Assembly (NCBI RefSeq): GCF_030348765.1 | Contig: NZ_JAUCEU010000007.1 | Coordinates: 1,296,501-1,360,500 of the forward strand | DNA from: Neobacillus sp. CF12 | Lineage (GTDB): Bacteria > Bacillota > Bacilli > Bacillales > Cytobacillaceae | Direction of reading: 5' to 3' | Length of the DNA stretch: 64,000 bases | Part shown: piece after piece, positions 25,591 through 34,851 of the stretch | How positions within the stretch are numbered: the first letter of the stretch is position 1 | Layout: each line of letters begins with the position of its first letter | Notes under the pieces: generated by a model | What the model was told of the DNA's origin: nothing | The model's database searches: none | Seen by the model: only the letters and a program-made list of their open reading frames with translations | Position numbers and translations under genes: made by a program

Positions 25591-26814
25591 ATGAACAAAC
25601 CAAAAATAGTAATCTTAGGAGCCGGATACGGTGGAATCATAACAAGTAAGAAACTAGAAAAATTACTTAAGTCTGGCGAAGCAGATGTTACCTTAATCAA
25701 TAAACATGAATACCACTATATTACAACACAACTCCATAAAACTGGAGCAGGTACAGCGGCTGACCGTCAAATAGCGATGGAGATTCCAGAATTGATTAAT
25801 CCTGAAAAAACAAATTTTAAAAAGGGCAATGTTACCGGTGTTGATGTTACAAAGCAAGAGGTGCATCTTGAAGGTGGCGAAAAGGTAGAATATGATTACC
25901 TATTAATTGCTTTAGGTTTTGATATTGAGACATTTGGAATTCCTGGAATTAAGGAACATGCTTTTGCAATCCGCAGCTTTAGAAGTACAAAAGCCATTTA
26001 TAATCAAATCATTAGACAATTAACTCTTTATAAAGAAGACAAAGATCCATCACGTTTAACATTTGTAGTAGCAGGCGGCGGCTTTACTGGATTAGAAATG
26101 TTAGGTGAATTAGCAGAAGGACTTCCTAAGCTTTGCAAAAAATATGATGTTCCTTTTGAAAATGTAAAAATTGTGGCTGTAGAGGCAGCCGCATCTGTCA
26201 TCCCGTTCTTCCCTAAGGAATCCATCCAATACACAACTGAGGTCCTAGAAAAGTTTAATATCAGTATGCATATGTCAACCAAAATTTTAGAATGTACACC
26301 TGAAAAGGTTGTACTTGAAAATGATATCGAGATTCCAACTCGTACATTAATTTGGTCCTGTGGAGTTAAAGGCAATCCGATTGTTCAAAACTGTGGATTA
26401 CCGATTGTAAGAGGCAAACTCCCAGTAGATTCATGCCTTCGCGTTCAGGACAGGAAAAACATTTTTAGTATTGGAGACTGTTCCCTATTCATGAAGGATG
26501 ATAAAAATGCTCTTCCACCTACTGCACAGGTTGCGCTCCAGGAAGCCGATGTTTGTGCTAAGAATATTGTTACTACACTAAGAGGCGGAAGCTTAAAAGC
26601 TTTCGAATACCATCATAAAGGATCTGTTGCTTCAATTGGAAACTTTGCAGCAGTAGGGAAAGTTGGTAACTTTAGACTTTCTGGTTTATTCGGTGCCTTT
26701 ATGAAGCAAGTAATTGAAGCTCGCTATTTATTGAACCTTGGCGGACCTTCCCTTATCATTAAACAGCACTTTGGAGTTAGTAAAGACCCAGTGAAAGTTA
26801 CAGCAAATCAGTAA
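25591..26814 (+). CDS. ndh: Type II NADH dehydrogenase (NDH-2)
   Basis: Membrane-associated flavoprotein that passes electrons from NADH to menaquinone without proton pumping. The N-terminal FAD-binding motif is VILGAGYGG, the second nucleotide motif is VAGGGFTGLE near residue 165, and the C-terminal FAD motif is IFSIGDCS. 407 residues from the ATG at 25591, preceded by GGAGAGGG. Rex, which senses NADH/NAD, controls ndh in B. subtilis, and two Rex-type sites lie upstream here. It would feed the quinol oxidase at 3.4-7.2 kb. Confidence 0.9.
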   Translation: MNKPKIVILGAGYGGIITSKKLEKLLKSGEADVTLINKHEYHYITTQLHKTGAGTAADRQIAMEIPELINPEKTNFKKGNVTGVDVTKQEVHLEGGEKVEYDYLLIALGFDIETFGIPGIKEHAFAIRSFRSTKAIYNQIIRQLTLYKEDKDPSRLTFVVAGGGFTGLEMLGELAEGLPKLCKKYDVPFENVKIVAVEAAASVIPFFPKESIQYTTEVLEKFNISMHMSTKILECTPEKVVLENDIEIPTRTLIWSCGVKGNPIVQNCGLPIVRGKLPVDSCLRVQDRKNIFSIGDCSLFMKDDKNALPPTAQVALQEADVCAKNIVTTLRGGSLKAFEYHHKGSVASIGNFAAVGKVGNFRLSGLFGAFMKQVIEARYLLNLGGPSLIIKQHFGVSKDPVKVTANQ

Positions 26815-26883
26815 GTAGTGATCCCAATGGAAAAAGGATTCCCTCCCCTTCTTGCCATTGATTAAAATATCCCTTATCATACC

Positions 26884-26945
26884 TTGCCTTAATCCCCCCA
26901 GGTTAAGGCAACAAAACCATCTTTCCATTGGAAAGGTGGTTTATT
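26884..26945 (+). terminator. Tandem hairpins after ndh
   Basis: First hairpin TTGCCTTAA/TTAAGGCAA (26884-26911), second AAACCATCTTTCC/GGAAAGGTGGTTT (26914-26942) with an AT-rich tail. The second is the better terminator. Confidence 0.65.
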
Positions 26946-27018
26946 TATTTCTATAATATTTGCGAACAAGAAGACGAGTTATTCCTTATATTTATAAGAA
27001 TAACTCGATAAATTCGTT

Positions 27019-28008
27019 TTAATAGACATCTTTTTTGGTAAATACAAAAAATGAAACAAATAATCCAACAGCCCACCATACGAGTAGAACCATCATTGAA
27101 AAGGACAGGGTCATCCCTTCAATTGGCGGCGGGTTACCATTCATATAATTTGTTAACTTTAGATTCACCATAAAGAAATATTTAGCCGACTCCCATGAAG
27201 AAACCATATTGCTTAAGATAGCTCCTGATATGAGCGCTGCCAACATAACACCCATCCCTGCAGCCGTACTACGAATTAAAACAGATAGCATGAAAGAAAG
27301 TGTCCCAACGACAATCGCGACAAACCATACAAGTCCAAAATCCATTAAGAGAAACTGCCATTGATCGATTAATTTTACACTGGCTGTATCTAAGCCTGCA
27401 TCATTCACAGTAAAACCTGTCAAAACCGGTGCTCCCCAACCTTTATAACCAAAAACCATGCCTGAAATAGTATAAGAAAGGAGCCCAGCAATCGCTACAA
27501 TTAATGAAATTGCAAAAGTTAGGGTTATATACTTACTCAGTAATACCTTCCACCTTTTAACGGGACGAGTTAACAATAACTTAATAGAGCCTTGACTATG
27601 TTCAGAAGAAACAATATCACTAGCAATAACCATCACCATTAATGGGATAAATAATTCAATAGAGTTTTCTAAAAAAATCCTCATAAACGTCGGAGCACCA
27701 GGCTCTGAAGGGTTAATGTCATGATCCAAATAATATTGATTCTGCTGCAAAGCAATTTGCAGTTGTTTTTTCCATTCATCTGAAATACGGGCACTGCTGA
27801 TTCGGTTTTGCTGGTCAATAATGGTTTGTTGGATCATCGTACGCCAATCGTCGGTTCCTAATTTTTCTCTTTGTCTTTCAACCTCTTTAAATTGGGCATA
27901 GGTGAACATTGCAACCAAAATACTAATAATAATCGCGATTACAACTAGACGCTTTTTAGCAATAAGCTTCATCATTTCATTTTGAATCAATTTATTCAAT
28001 CGAATCAC
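27019..28008 (-). CDS. ABC-2 type permease
   Basis: Membrane subunit of an ABC exporter, 329 residues, about six helices. An N-terminal helix is followed by a large outer loop (residues about 35-105) and then the permease core, with SSEHSQGSIKLLLTRPVKR before the second helix, typical of ABC2 permeases of the BcrB/NatB type. Overlaps the ATPase gene by 17 bp, so they form one unit. Substrate unknown. Confidence 0.88.
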   Translation of the reverse strand: MIRLNKLIQNEMMKLIAKKRLVVIAIIISILVAMFTYAQFKEVERQREKLGTDDWRTMIQQTIIDQQNRISSARISDEWKKQLQIALQQNQYYLDHDINPSEPGAPTFMRIFLENSIELFIPLMVMVIASDIVSSEHSQGSIKLLLTRPVKRWKVLLSKYITLTFAISLIVAIAGLLSYTISGMVFGYKGWGAPVLTGFTVNDAGLDTASVKLIDQWQFLLMDFGLVWFVAIVVGTLSFMLSVLIRSTAAGMGVMLAALISGAILSNMVSSWESAKYFFMVNLKLTNYMNGNPPPIEGMTLSFSMMVLLVWWAVGLFVSFFVFTKKDVY

Positions 28009-28903
28009 CCCCGGTTAATTCGAGGAATAAATCTTCCAATACTGGCATTTTACGATTCATTTCAGTAACAGCTACTCCTGCTTCCACAAGAATTTTATTC
28101 CACTCTGCGGTTTTAATTTCATCGAATTCCGTCGAAACTGAACCATCTTCTTTTTCTTCAATTGTGGTGACAGAACGCAATAACTGCTTCCCCTCCTCCT
28201 TTGGATGGAAACGCCATATAACTCGTTCTCTATTCGATAACAAGTTGCGCACCGAATCTGTTCGGATCACCGCTCCTCTTGAAATTATCGCCACTCGGTC
28301 ACATAATAATTGAATTTCACTCAGCAGATGGCTGGAAACGAGAACGCTCAGTCCTTCCTCTTCTGCAAGGGAGCGAATAAACTCCCTCATTTCTCTGATT
28401 CCTGCAGGATCCAACCCATTCGTTGGTTCATCAAGGATTAATACTTTGGGTCTTCCTAGCAAGGCTTGGGCAATCCCTAGTCTCTGTCTCATCCCAAGAG
28501 AATAGGTTTTTACTCGATCATGAATTCGATCTTTTAGACCCACAAGTTCAGTCACTTCTCTAATCCGCTCGTTGCCAATTCCATCAAGCATATTCGCAAA
28601 ATGAAGCAGGTTGTCATAACCAGATAAATACGGATATAATTCAGGATTTTCAACAATACAGCCGAGATGTTTCATCGCTTCCTCAAAGTTTTCCTCAATA
28701 TTATATCCACCAATCTGAATGCTTCCTGAGGTGGGTTTGATTAATCCCACTAACATTCGGATGGTTGTTGTTTTACCTGCGCCATTTGGACCTAAGAATC
28801 CAAAGACCTCGCCTTCTTTCAAGTCAAAACTAATCCCTTTAATGATTTCCTTTTTACCGATTACCTTTTTTAAATTATGTACTGATAAAGTTATTTTCTC
28901 CAT
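27992..28903 (-). CDS. ABC transporter ATP-binding protein (BcrA/NatA type)
   Basis: ATPase subunit, 303 residues. Walker A GPNGAGKTT at about 38-46, signature YSLGMRQRLG near 137, Walker B VLILDEPTNGLDP near 155, and SSHLL switch. The C-terminal extension is that of drug/antibiotic-exporter ATPases. AGGAGAG precedes the ATG. Partner is the overlapping permease; the SGNH hydrolase gene lies 15 bp upstream on the same strand. Confidence 0.9.
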   Translation of the reverse strand: MEKITLSVHNLKKVIGKKEIIKGISFDLKEGEVFGFLGPNGAGKTTTIRMLVGLIKPTSGSIQIGGYNIEENFEEAMKHLGCIVENPELYPYLSGYDNLLHFANMLDGIGNERIREVTELVGLKDRIHDRVKTYSLGMRQRLGIAQALLGRPKVLILDEPTNGLDPAGIREMREFIRSLAEEEGLSVLVSSHLLSEIQLLCDRVAIISRGAVIRTDSVRNLLSNRERVIWRFHPKEEGKQLLRSVTTIEEKEDGSVSTEFDEIKTAEWNKILVEAGVAVTEMNRKMPVLEDLFLELTGGDSIE

Positions 28904-28918
28904 TTTACTTTTCTCTCC

Positions 28919-29695
28919 TTACCAGGTAAGCAATGAAGCCACACGTTCAGCAATTAAACGGTACCCTTTTGTATTTGGATGAAACTTGTCGGTATAAAGA
29001 TAATCATTTACTTTTAATTCAAAAAGATCAAATGTTGGTACAAATACAATCTTTGGGTACGTTGCACTTAATTCCGCACTCTGGTAATTCCAATGGCGAA
29101 CGACTTTTGACATTTCTTTTCCCGCTTCTAACTCAATAAATGGGTTATATAGTCCAATGAAAAAAACATTTGCATCTGGATTACTTGTCCGAATCTGCTG
29201 GAAAATAACATTCATATTCTCCAAGAATTTTTTCTTAATTGCTTCTATTCCTGCTGGGTCAAACTCAACTAACCCTTGTCCACCTCTGAACAAATCATTT
29301 CCGCCCATTGTTACTAATACCATATCTGCTGTTTGAATTTGGCGTTTAACTTCTGTTTGCTGAACTTGCTGCTTTAGCTGGTCAGACCGTTGACCACTAA
29401 TACCCAGATTCGTAAGCGTCACGTCTTGCTTAGATTTTTCCTTTATTTCTTCCATAAGGACTCCAACATAGCCTTTCCCAGTTTCATCCCCTGTACCTCT
29501 CGTTAAGGAATCACCTAAGGCAACAATATGCAGCCCTTCTTTTTCCTCTGTTTTCTTTTCAATATTGGTTTTCTCTGGGATTTTATCTGGTTTGCCAGCA
29601 TAATATTCAGCTACTGCCCAGCCAAGCCCCACCAGCCAGAGGAGGCAAAAAAATACTGAAACCATGGTTACAGACCGTATGACATTTTTATTCAA
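28919..29695 (-). CDS. Membrane-anchored SGNH/GDSL hydrolase (YpmR-like)
   Basis: Extracytoplasmic esterase/lipase-type hydrolase, 258 residues, anchored by an N-terminal helix (SVFFCLLWLVGLGWAVA). Catalytic blocks: GDSLT (nucleophile Ser), LGISG (Gly), GGND (Asn) and DKFHPN (Asp/His). Substrate unknown. It precedes the ABC genes with a 15-bp gap, suggesting one operon and a link to envelope lipids. Confidence 0.88.
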   Translation of the reverse strand: MNKNVIRSVTMVSVFFCLLWLVGLGWAVAEYYAGKPDKIPEKTNIEKKTEEKEGLHIVALGDSLTRGTGDETGKGYVGVLMEEIKEKSKQDVTLTNLGISGQRSDQLKQQVQQTEVKRQIQTADMVLVTMGGNDLFRGGQGLVEFDPAGIEAIKKKFLENMNVIFQQIRTSNPDANVFFIGLYNPFIELEAGKEMSKVVRHWNYQSAELSATYPKIVFVPTFDLFELKVNDYLYTDKFHPNTKGYRLIAERVASLLTW

Positions 29696-29770
29696 AAAGC
29701 TTCATCCTTTCTGGCCTTTTCTACCTTTTATTTAATCACAATTACCGGCTGAATCAAACTTTCAACGCAC

Positions 29771-29801
29771 AAAAAAACCGATTTCCTAGACGGAAACCGG
29801 T
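29771..29801 (-). terminator. Terminator overlapping the 3' end of hmp
   Basis: On the minus strand ACCGGTTTCC pairs with GGAAATCGGT and is followed by seven T residues. The stop codon of hmp is inside the stem region. Confidence 0.85.
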
Positions 29802-31027
29802 TCTTTCTTCACACTTTCTTCTAAACTGTCTTTTGGACCAAAAAATTCAAAATGAATTCTGTCTTCTTTTACTCCTAAATTCTTCAAAGATTGATTGATT
29901 GATTTCATAAATGGCAGTGGACCACAGAAATAAAAGTCTGATTCTACAGTTGGAATGTTGGTTACCATCCACTCTTGTGTCACATAGCCTTCAACATCAA
30001 AGTTATTGTTCTCTCGGTCTTCTTCGGTTGGTGAATCATAGAAAAAGAATGAGTTTACATTGCCCAGTGAAGATAGTGTTTCAACTTCCTCTCTTAAGGC
30101 ATGAACATTCCCATTTGCCGCAGCATGAATGAACGTTACTTTTCTTTCTGGCTGGACTTCAACCACTGTTTTTAACATACTCAACATTGGCGTTAATCCC
30201 ACTCCGCCGCTTAATAAAACAACAGGTGTAATTTTATCAGTATCAAGGACAAAATCCCCAGCAGGTGCGCTTACCTTTAAGATTTCGCCTTCTGTAACAA
30301 CGTCATGAAGGTAATTAGATACCATGCCGTCTGGATTCGCTGTTCCAGATTCACGCTTTACGCTAATTCGGTAATAATCTTTGCCAGGTGAATCCGATAG
30401 GCTATATTGACGAATATGGGTGAACTCCTCGCCATCAATTTCGAGTTTGATGCTGATATATTGACCTGGAAGAAATTGAGCAATTTCTTTATTGTCCGTA
30501 GGTTTTAGGTAGAAAGATGTAATGACATCACTCTCTTTTACTTTGCGATCAACCACAAAACTGCGGAAACCGTCCCAACCACCTTTTTGTGAAGAAGCTT
30601 CTTCGTACATTTCAGCTTCTACAGCAATAAAGGCATCAGCAATTACACCATACGCCTTCGCCCAGGCATCAATGATTTCATCAGTAGCTGCCTCACCTAG
30701 GACCTCTTTAATGGCTAGTAATAAATGCTTTCCAACAATTGGATAATGTTCAGCTTTAATCCCTAGACTTCTATGTTTATGGGCAATTTGTTTTACAACA
30801 GGAAGAATTGCTTCAAGGTTATCAATATATTGAGCTGCGGCATACACCGTTCCTGCAAGTGCTCTTTGCTGTCTACCTTGTTTTTGGTTTGCATGGTTAA
30901 AGATATTCAACAGTTCAGGATGATTTCCAAACATTAATTGATAAAAACGAGTTGTAATGGCTTCTCCGTGTTTTTCTAAAACAGGGACAGTTGATTTAAT
31001 AATATCAATTGTTTTTTGATCTAACAA
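29786..31027 (-). CDS. hmp: Flavohaemoglobin, nitric oxide dioxygenase
   Basis: Converts NO and O2 to nitrate using NADPH. The N-terminal globin domain has the distal Tyr in TTRFYQLMF and the proximal His in AHKHRSLG. A ferredoxin-reductase FAD domain follows (RQYSLSD), then an NAD(P) domain ([22 protein letters not shown]). About 413 residues from TTG at 31027, since AAGGAG sits 8 nt before it and overlaps the GTG at 31036. An FNR-like palindrome lies 68 bp upstream. Confidence 0.93.
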   Translation of the reverse strand: MLDQKTIDIIKSTVPVLEKHGEAITTRFYQLMFGNHPELLNIFNHANQKQGRQQRALAGTVYAAAQYIDNLEAILPVVKQIAHKHRSLGIKAEHYPIVGKHLLLAIKEVLGEAATDEIIDAWAKAYGVIADAFIAVEAEMYEEASSQKGGWDGFRSFVVDRKVKESDVITSFYLKPTDNKEIAQFLPGQYISIKLEIDGEEFTHIRQYSLSDSPGKDYYRISVKRESGTANPDGMVSNYLHDVVTEGEILKVSAPAGDFVLDTDKITPVVLLSGGVGLTPMLSMLKTVVEVQPERKVTFIHAAANGNVHALREEVETLSSLGNVNSFFFYDSPTEEDRENNNFDVEGYVTQEWMVTNIPTVESDFYFCGPLPFMKSINQSLKNLGVKEDRIHFEFFGPKDSLEESVKKEPVSV

Positions 31028-31094
31028 AACGAACACTCCTTATGTAGTTATTACTATTTATATAGTGATTATATGAGATAACACACAAGGAGTA

Positions 31095-31110
31095 AGTGAT
31101 GTAAATCACA
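31095..31110. promoter_or_regulatory. FNR/CRP-like box upstream of hmp
   Basis: AGTGA-TGTAAA-TCACA matches TGTGA-N6-TCACA at 9 of 10 positions. It lies 68 bp before the hmp start codon. Confidence 0.5.
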
Positions 31111-31159
31111 TTCTGTTATATTTGAATATTTTGTCCTATCCCTAAAGTATCAGATAAGC

Positions 31160-31825
31160 TTACAGAATTCCCTTAGTTTTTGCTTCAATTAGCCAACCTG
31201 GAAACTCGTTTAGTAGATTATTATATAATTCTTCATCGGATATTTTTTCAATATCTTTAATGTGAAAGAAATTTGCATTATCGATAAAACGACCTTCCAT
31301 TGTGTCTAGTTTTTCTAGCACCTCAAAGTTAGAATCACCAATACCGACAAACTGCCAAAAGATTGGTTTATTTGAAGATGAGACAATCGGTTTTTTAATC
31401 GTTCTTTTACAGCCGCCATCGTTAATAAACACAATAAAGGTGGGTTCCTTTGCAGGTTGTTCTACTATGTATTTATTGATTACATCTTCCATTACCGGGG
31501 GTTCATCATTTCTTCCAAATTTATGGATTAAATCGTTACTTAATATATAATCTTCTACATAATTAACAAAATCTTTTTCTGTTACAGACTTCAATCGAGA
31601 AAACTCATTATCATACACCCAAACATCAAGTGCTCCATCATCGTCAAATTGACTGGCTACTGCTAAAATACGCTCTACTACCTTCTGGACTGTACCATTT
31701 TTGTACAGTGATCTCATTGATCCTGAAATATCTAGTATTAAACCAACTCTTGCAACCACATTTGTAAGTTTCTTCTTTTCTAAAATAACTCCAGCAGTCT
31801 TTTTCAATAAACTAATAGTCGTCAT
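31160..31825 (-). CDS. von Willebrand A domain protein of the TerF/TerY type
   Basis: Stand-alone vWA domain, 221 residues. The metal-ion-dependent adhesion site is DISGSMRS near residue 33, and FINDGGCK carries the later acidic position. The sequence matches the vWA half of TerF-like proteins from tellurium-resistance clusters rather than adhesins. No signal peptide, so cytosolic. Other ter-type genes lie at 9.1 kb (TerC) and 41.1 kb (TerD-TerB), not in one cluster. Confidence 0.8.
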   Translation of the reverse strand: MTTISLLKKTAGVILEKKKLTNVVARVGLILDISGSMRSLYKNGTVQKVVERILAVASQFDDDGALDVWVYDNEFSRLKSVTEKDFVNYVEDYILSNDLIHKFGRNDEPPVMEDVINKYIVEQPAKEPTFIVFINDGGCKRTIKKPIVSSSNKPIFWQFVGIGDSNFEVLEKLDTMEGRFIDNANFFHIKDIEKISDEELYNNLLNEFPGWLIEAKTKGIL

Positions 31826-31906
31826 GAAATATCCCCTTTCAAACTTTTTACATCTTCCATAATTATACTACACTGGTTGAAAATTGGTATGAGTTGCATC
31901 ATTTAA

Positions 31907-31955
31907 ACTAATAAAGAGGTTCCAAAGACTTAAGCTCGGGAACCTCTTTATTAGT
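31907..31955. terminator. Terminator between the GNAT and vWA genes
   Basis: A perfect 17-bp stem, ACTAATAAAGAGGTTCC with its complement, around a 15-nt loop. T tracts are short on both sides. It lies just after the GNAT stop codon. Confidence 0.65.
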
Positions 31956-32515
31956 TATATTGTTTGTGCAAAAACACAGGTATCTCTAGGTTCCTTACTG
32001 TCGACCGAGATACCATCATTTATCAAGATTCCCTCAAGGGTAAACCCTAATTTTTCAGGAATTGCACGACTTTTACTATTTCGCGAATCACAACGAATTT
32101 CAACACGTTTTGCATTGAGTTCGGTGAACGCAAATTTTGTAATTGCTTCAGTCGACTCTGTAATATACCCTCGGCCGGAAAAACGAGTATCAATCCAATA
32201 ACCGATCTCAAACTTTGGAACATCCCAATTAATTCTATGAAGCCCTGATGAACCAATAAATTCACCGGTTTCCTTGTTGAATAGATGTAATCGTAGGTCC
32301 TCACGGGTTATAAACTTAGCAATACTATCTCTTATATTTGCTTCTACATCCTGCTCTGTTTGATTCATATGGGCCCAAGGCATCCACGGCTTTAATTCAT
32401 TTAATGAAGCCTGGATAGCATCGTAAACTGCTTTTCCATCACCTGGTAAAGGCTTTCGAATCAATAATCGCTGTGTAGTAAACTCCTCTGGAAATTCTCT
32501 TAATATTGGTTTCAA
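31955..32515 (-). CDS. RimJ/RimL-type GNAT acetyltransferase
   Basis: 186-residue N-acetyltransferase. FTTQRLLIRKP opens the domain, GYWIDTRFSGRGYITES holds the acetyl-CoA loop, and RVEIRCDSRNSKSRAIPEKLGF is the classical RimJ C-terminal segment. Ribosomal-protein or other amine acetylation is possible; substrate unknown. Confidence 0.87.
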   Translation of the reverse strand: MKPILREFPEEFTTQRLLIRKPLPGDGKAVYDAIQASLNELKPWMPWAHMNQTEQDVEANIRDSIAKFITREDLRLHLFNKETGEFIGSSGLHRINWDVPKFEIGYWIDTRFSGRGYITESTEAITKFAFTELNAKRVEIRCDSRNSKSRAIPEKLGFTLEGILINDGISVDSKEPRDTCVFAQTI

Positions 32516-32537
32516 TTTGTTTCCCCCTTTATATACC

Positions 32538-32706
32538 TTTGGTTTTCATGAGAACCATTTACCCTTCTCTTTTTCGACTTTGGGCTACATGAACCCTTCA
32601 TGAAGCCCACTTTTTCAATTTTCCTATCATTTTGGGCTTCATGATCACTCCATGAGGACCACTATTTCAATTTCCCTATCATTTTGGGCTTCATGACCTG
32701 TATGAA
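32538..32706. repeat. 52-bp tandem repeat array B
   Basis: Units start at 32579, 32631 and 32683 (TTTGGGC in each), exactly 52 bp apart; a shorter degenerate unit precedes them. Each unit has an imperfect inverted repeat (GGGCTTCATGA ... TCATGAAGCCC type) and then a T-rich linker ending TATCAT. Same period and layout as the arrays at 48221 and 58141. Confidence 0.8.
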
Positions 32707-32744
32707 TAAAAGACCCCTCCAAAAAGGAAGAGTCTTAATTCGTA

Positions 32745-34184
32745 TTAATATGCTTTTGCCCAATAAACCATTTTGTCGGCTTCTTTACCGCAACATACAC
32801 ATGTAGTTGAAACTTGTTCTTGTTCAAATGGGATACATCTTGAAGTTGCTGTTGTATCCTCTTTGATTTTCTCCTCACATGCGAGATCACCACACCACAT
32901 TGCTTTAATGAAACCTGGTGTCGCTTCAAGCTTTTCCTTTAATTCAGAAAGTGTCACAGCGACAGATGTTCTCTCTTCACGATGCGTCAAAGCTTTGTTA
33001 TATAGGTTAGCTTGAATATCATCAAGTAATTCTACTAGCTTTGTTTCAAGCTCATCTAATGGAACAAAGACTTTTTCTAACGTATCTCGTCTTACTAATA
33101 CAACCTGCTTATTCTCAATATCTTTTGGTCCAACTTCCAAACGAACTGGAATTCCCTTCATTTCGTACTCATTGAATTTCCAGCCTGGCTTTTTATCGCT
33201 TGCATCGATACCAACGCGAACAACGTTTGAAAGAGACTTTTTCAAATCATACGCGAAATCAAGAACTCCTTCTTTATGCTGTGCGATTGGTACAATCATA
33301 ACCTGAGTTGGCGCCGCTTTTGGAGGAATGACAAGTCCACGGTCATCGCCATGCACCATAATTAAAGCTCCGATAATCCTTGTTGTAAAGCCCCATGATG
33401 TTTGATGTACATACTGAAGCTTTCCTTCTTTATCCGTATATTGGATATTGAATGCTTCAGCAAAGCCTGTTCCAAAGTGGTGCGAAGTTCCTGACTGTAG
33501 TGCTTTACCATCATGCATTAAGCTTTCAATGGTAAAAGTAGCTTTCGCTCCTGCAAATTTTTCTTTTTCCGTCTTTTGCCCTTTTACTACTGGAATCGCA
33601 AGAATTTCTTCGCAAATTGCTGCATATACATTCAGCATTTTGATTGTTTCTTCCATCGCCTCTTCATCAGTAGCATGTGCGGTATGACCTTCCTGCCATA
33701 AAAACTCTAATGTCCGTAAGAAAGGACGAGTTGTTTTTTCCCAGCGAACCACGTTTGCCCATTGATTATAGAGCTTTGGCAAGTCTCTATAAGAATGAAT
33801 AATATTGCTATAATGCTCGCAAAAAAGGACTTCAGATGTTGGACGGACAACTAGACGTTCAGCTAATTCTTCAGAACCGCCATGTGTAACCCAGGCTACT
33901 TCTGGTGCGAAGCCTTCTACATGGTCTTTTTCTTTTTGCAGCAGGCTTTCAGGGATAAACAGTGGCATATATACATTTTCATGTCCGGTTTCTTTAATAC
34001 GGCGATCTAATTCATTTTTTATATTATCCCAAAGGGCATACCCATAAGGACGGATAATCATCGAACCTCGTACACTCGAATAATCAATTAAATCAGCTTT
34101 TGTTACTACATCCGTGTACCACTGGGCAAAATCCTCGTCCATACTGGTAACATCTTTTACAAATTCCTTAGCCATTTTTGACAC
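32745..34184 (-). CDS. proS: Prolyl-tRNA synthetase, archaeal/eukaryote-like type
   Basis: Class II aminoacyl-tRNA synthetase, 479 residues. It is of the short type without the bacterial editing insertion: [16 protein letters not shown] near the start, [14 protein letters not shown], and [21 protein letters not shown] (motif 2), with a C-terminal Cys-rich region ([16 protein letters not shown]) ending in the family's aromatic tail. Bacilli normally also have the 570-residue bacterial ProS, so this may be a second copy. A T-box leader lies directly upstream. Confidence 0.93.
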   Translation of the reverse strand: MSKMAKEFVKDVTSMDEDFAQWYTDVVTKADLIDYSSVRGSMIIRPYGYALWDNIKNELDRRIKETGHENVYMPLFIPESLLQKEKDHVEGFAPEVAWVTHGGSEELAERLVVRPTSEVLFCEHYSNIIHSYRDLPKLYNQWANVVRWEKTTRPFLRTLEFLWQEGHTAHATDEEAMEETIKMLNVYAAICEEILAIPVVKGQKTEKEKFAGAKATFTIESLMHDGKALQSGTSHHFGTGFAEAFNIQYTDKEGKLQYVHQTSWGFTTRIIGALIMVHGDDRGLVIPPKAAPTQVMIVPIAQHKEGVLDFAYDLKKSLSNVVRVGIDASDKKPGWKFNEYEMKGIPVRLEVGPKDIENKQVVLVRRDTLEKVFVPLDELETKLVELLDDIQANLYNKALTHREERTSVAVTLSELKEKLEATPGFIKAMWCGDLACEEKIKEDTTATSRCIPFEQEQVSTTCVCCGKEADKMVYWAKAY

Positions 34185-34205
34185 CTCATTATTTTTTTAA
34201 ATATA

Positions 34206-34432
34206 AAAAGGCCTTGGCCCCAAAAAGGGACCAAGACCTGGCGATACCACCCTAAATTCATAAAGCTATTGCTTTATACTCTCGACATGATAACGGATTT
34301 TATCCGCATGTATCTTCAAAAAAGAATCCGATACAGAACTCCGAGGCAGGTTCAAATGACTGTCTTAAGAAACCTTCCACCAATGGCTTCCTCTCTTTGT
34401 AAGACCAATTTCATTTTACTAATCCTCATCAC
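34206..34432 (-). promoter_or_regulatory. T-box leader of proS, specifier CCU
   Basis: The minus strand contains the T-box sequence AGGGTGGTATCGCC (34241-34254 region), followed by a terminator (AGGTCTTGGTCCC pairing with GGGGCCAAGGCCT, then a T run at 34206). Stem I begins near 34432 (GAGGATTAGTA). The specifier loop reads GAA-CCT, placing the codon CCU for proline at 34348-34350. Uncharged proline tRNA should therefore turn proS on. Confidence 0.93.
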
Positions 34433-34576
34433 AGTTTCAATAGTATTTTTCCAAAATTATATATTTCAGATACTAAAATGTCAATTGTTATTATGGAAAA
34501 TTATTCTGTTTTCCATTTCCTTATCTTTATTCTAACCCTCTGTTTAGGATACAATTAAGGAAATGAGGTGATATTC

Positions 34577-34711
34577 TTGAAAAATGAAGAAAAGAATGAA
34601 GTCGAACAGGAAGAAGAAGAAAAGCAATACTTACTTGAACTAATGAAAATGCAAAATGAGGCTTTAAAAAGAATCTACAAAAACACATTAGATCCTAAAA
34701 AGAAAGAATAA
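34577..34711 (+). CDS. 44-residue charged small protein
   Basis: A short reading frame with ATGAGGTGATATTC before a TTG start. The product is highly charged and helical, with a run of four glutamates followed by KQYLLELMKMQNEALKR. It is followed by its own terminator. No family recognised. Confidence 0.55.
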   Translation: MKNEEKNEVEQEEEEKQYLLELMKMQNEALKRIYKNTLDPKKKE

Positions 34712-34725
34712 TCCCCTATTTTACG

Positions 34726-34746
34726 GACGTTATTGACGTCTTTTTT
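34726..34746 (+). terminator. Terminator of the 44-residue gene
   Basis: GACGT-TATTG-ACGTC followed by six T residues. Confidence 0.65.
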
Positions 34747-34851
34747 ATTTTCGGCTAAGTTTCATTAAACGTTCATAAAAGCCACTAAAAATAGATTACA
34801 TTGCATTTATAATGTACATATGTTGTTTATTAACTTTAGGGAGTTTTTTAA

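Noticed and set aside
34345..34353. tRNA-like GGTTCAAAT sequence
   Set aside because: It is the specifier region of the proS T-box leader on the opposite strand; no cloverleaf can be formed there.
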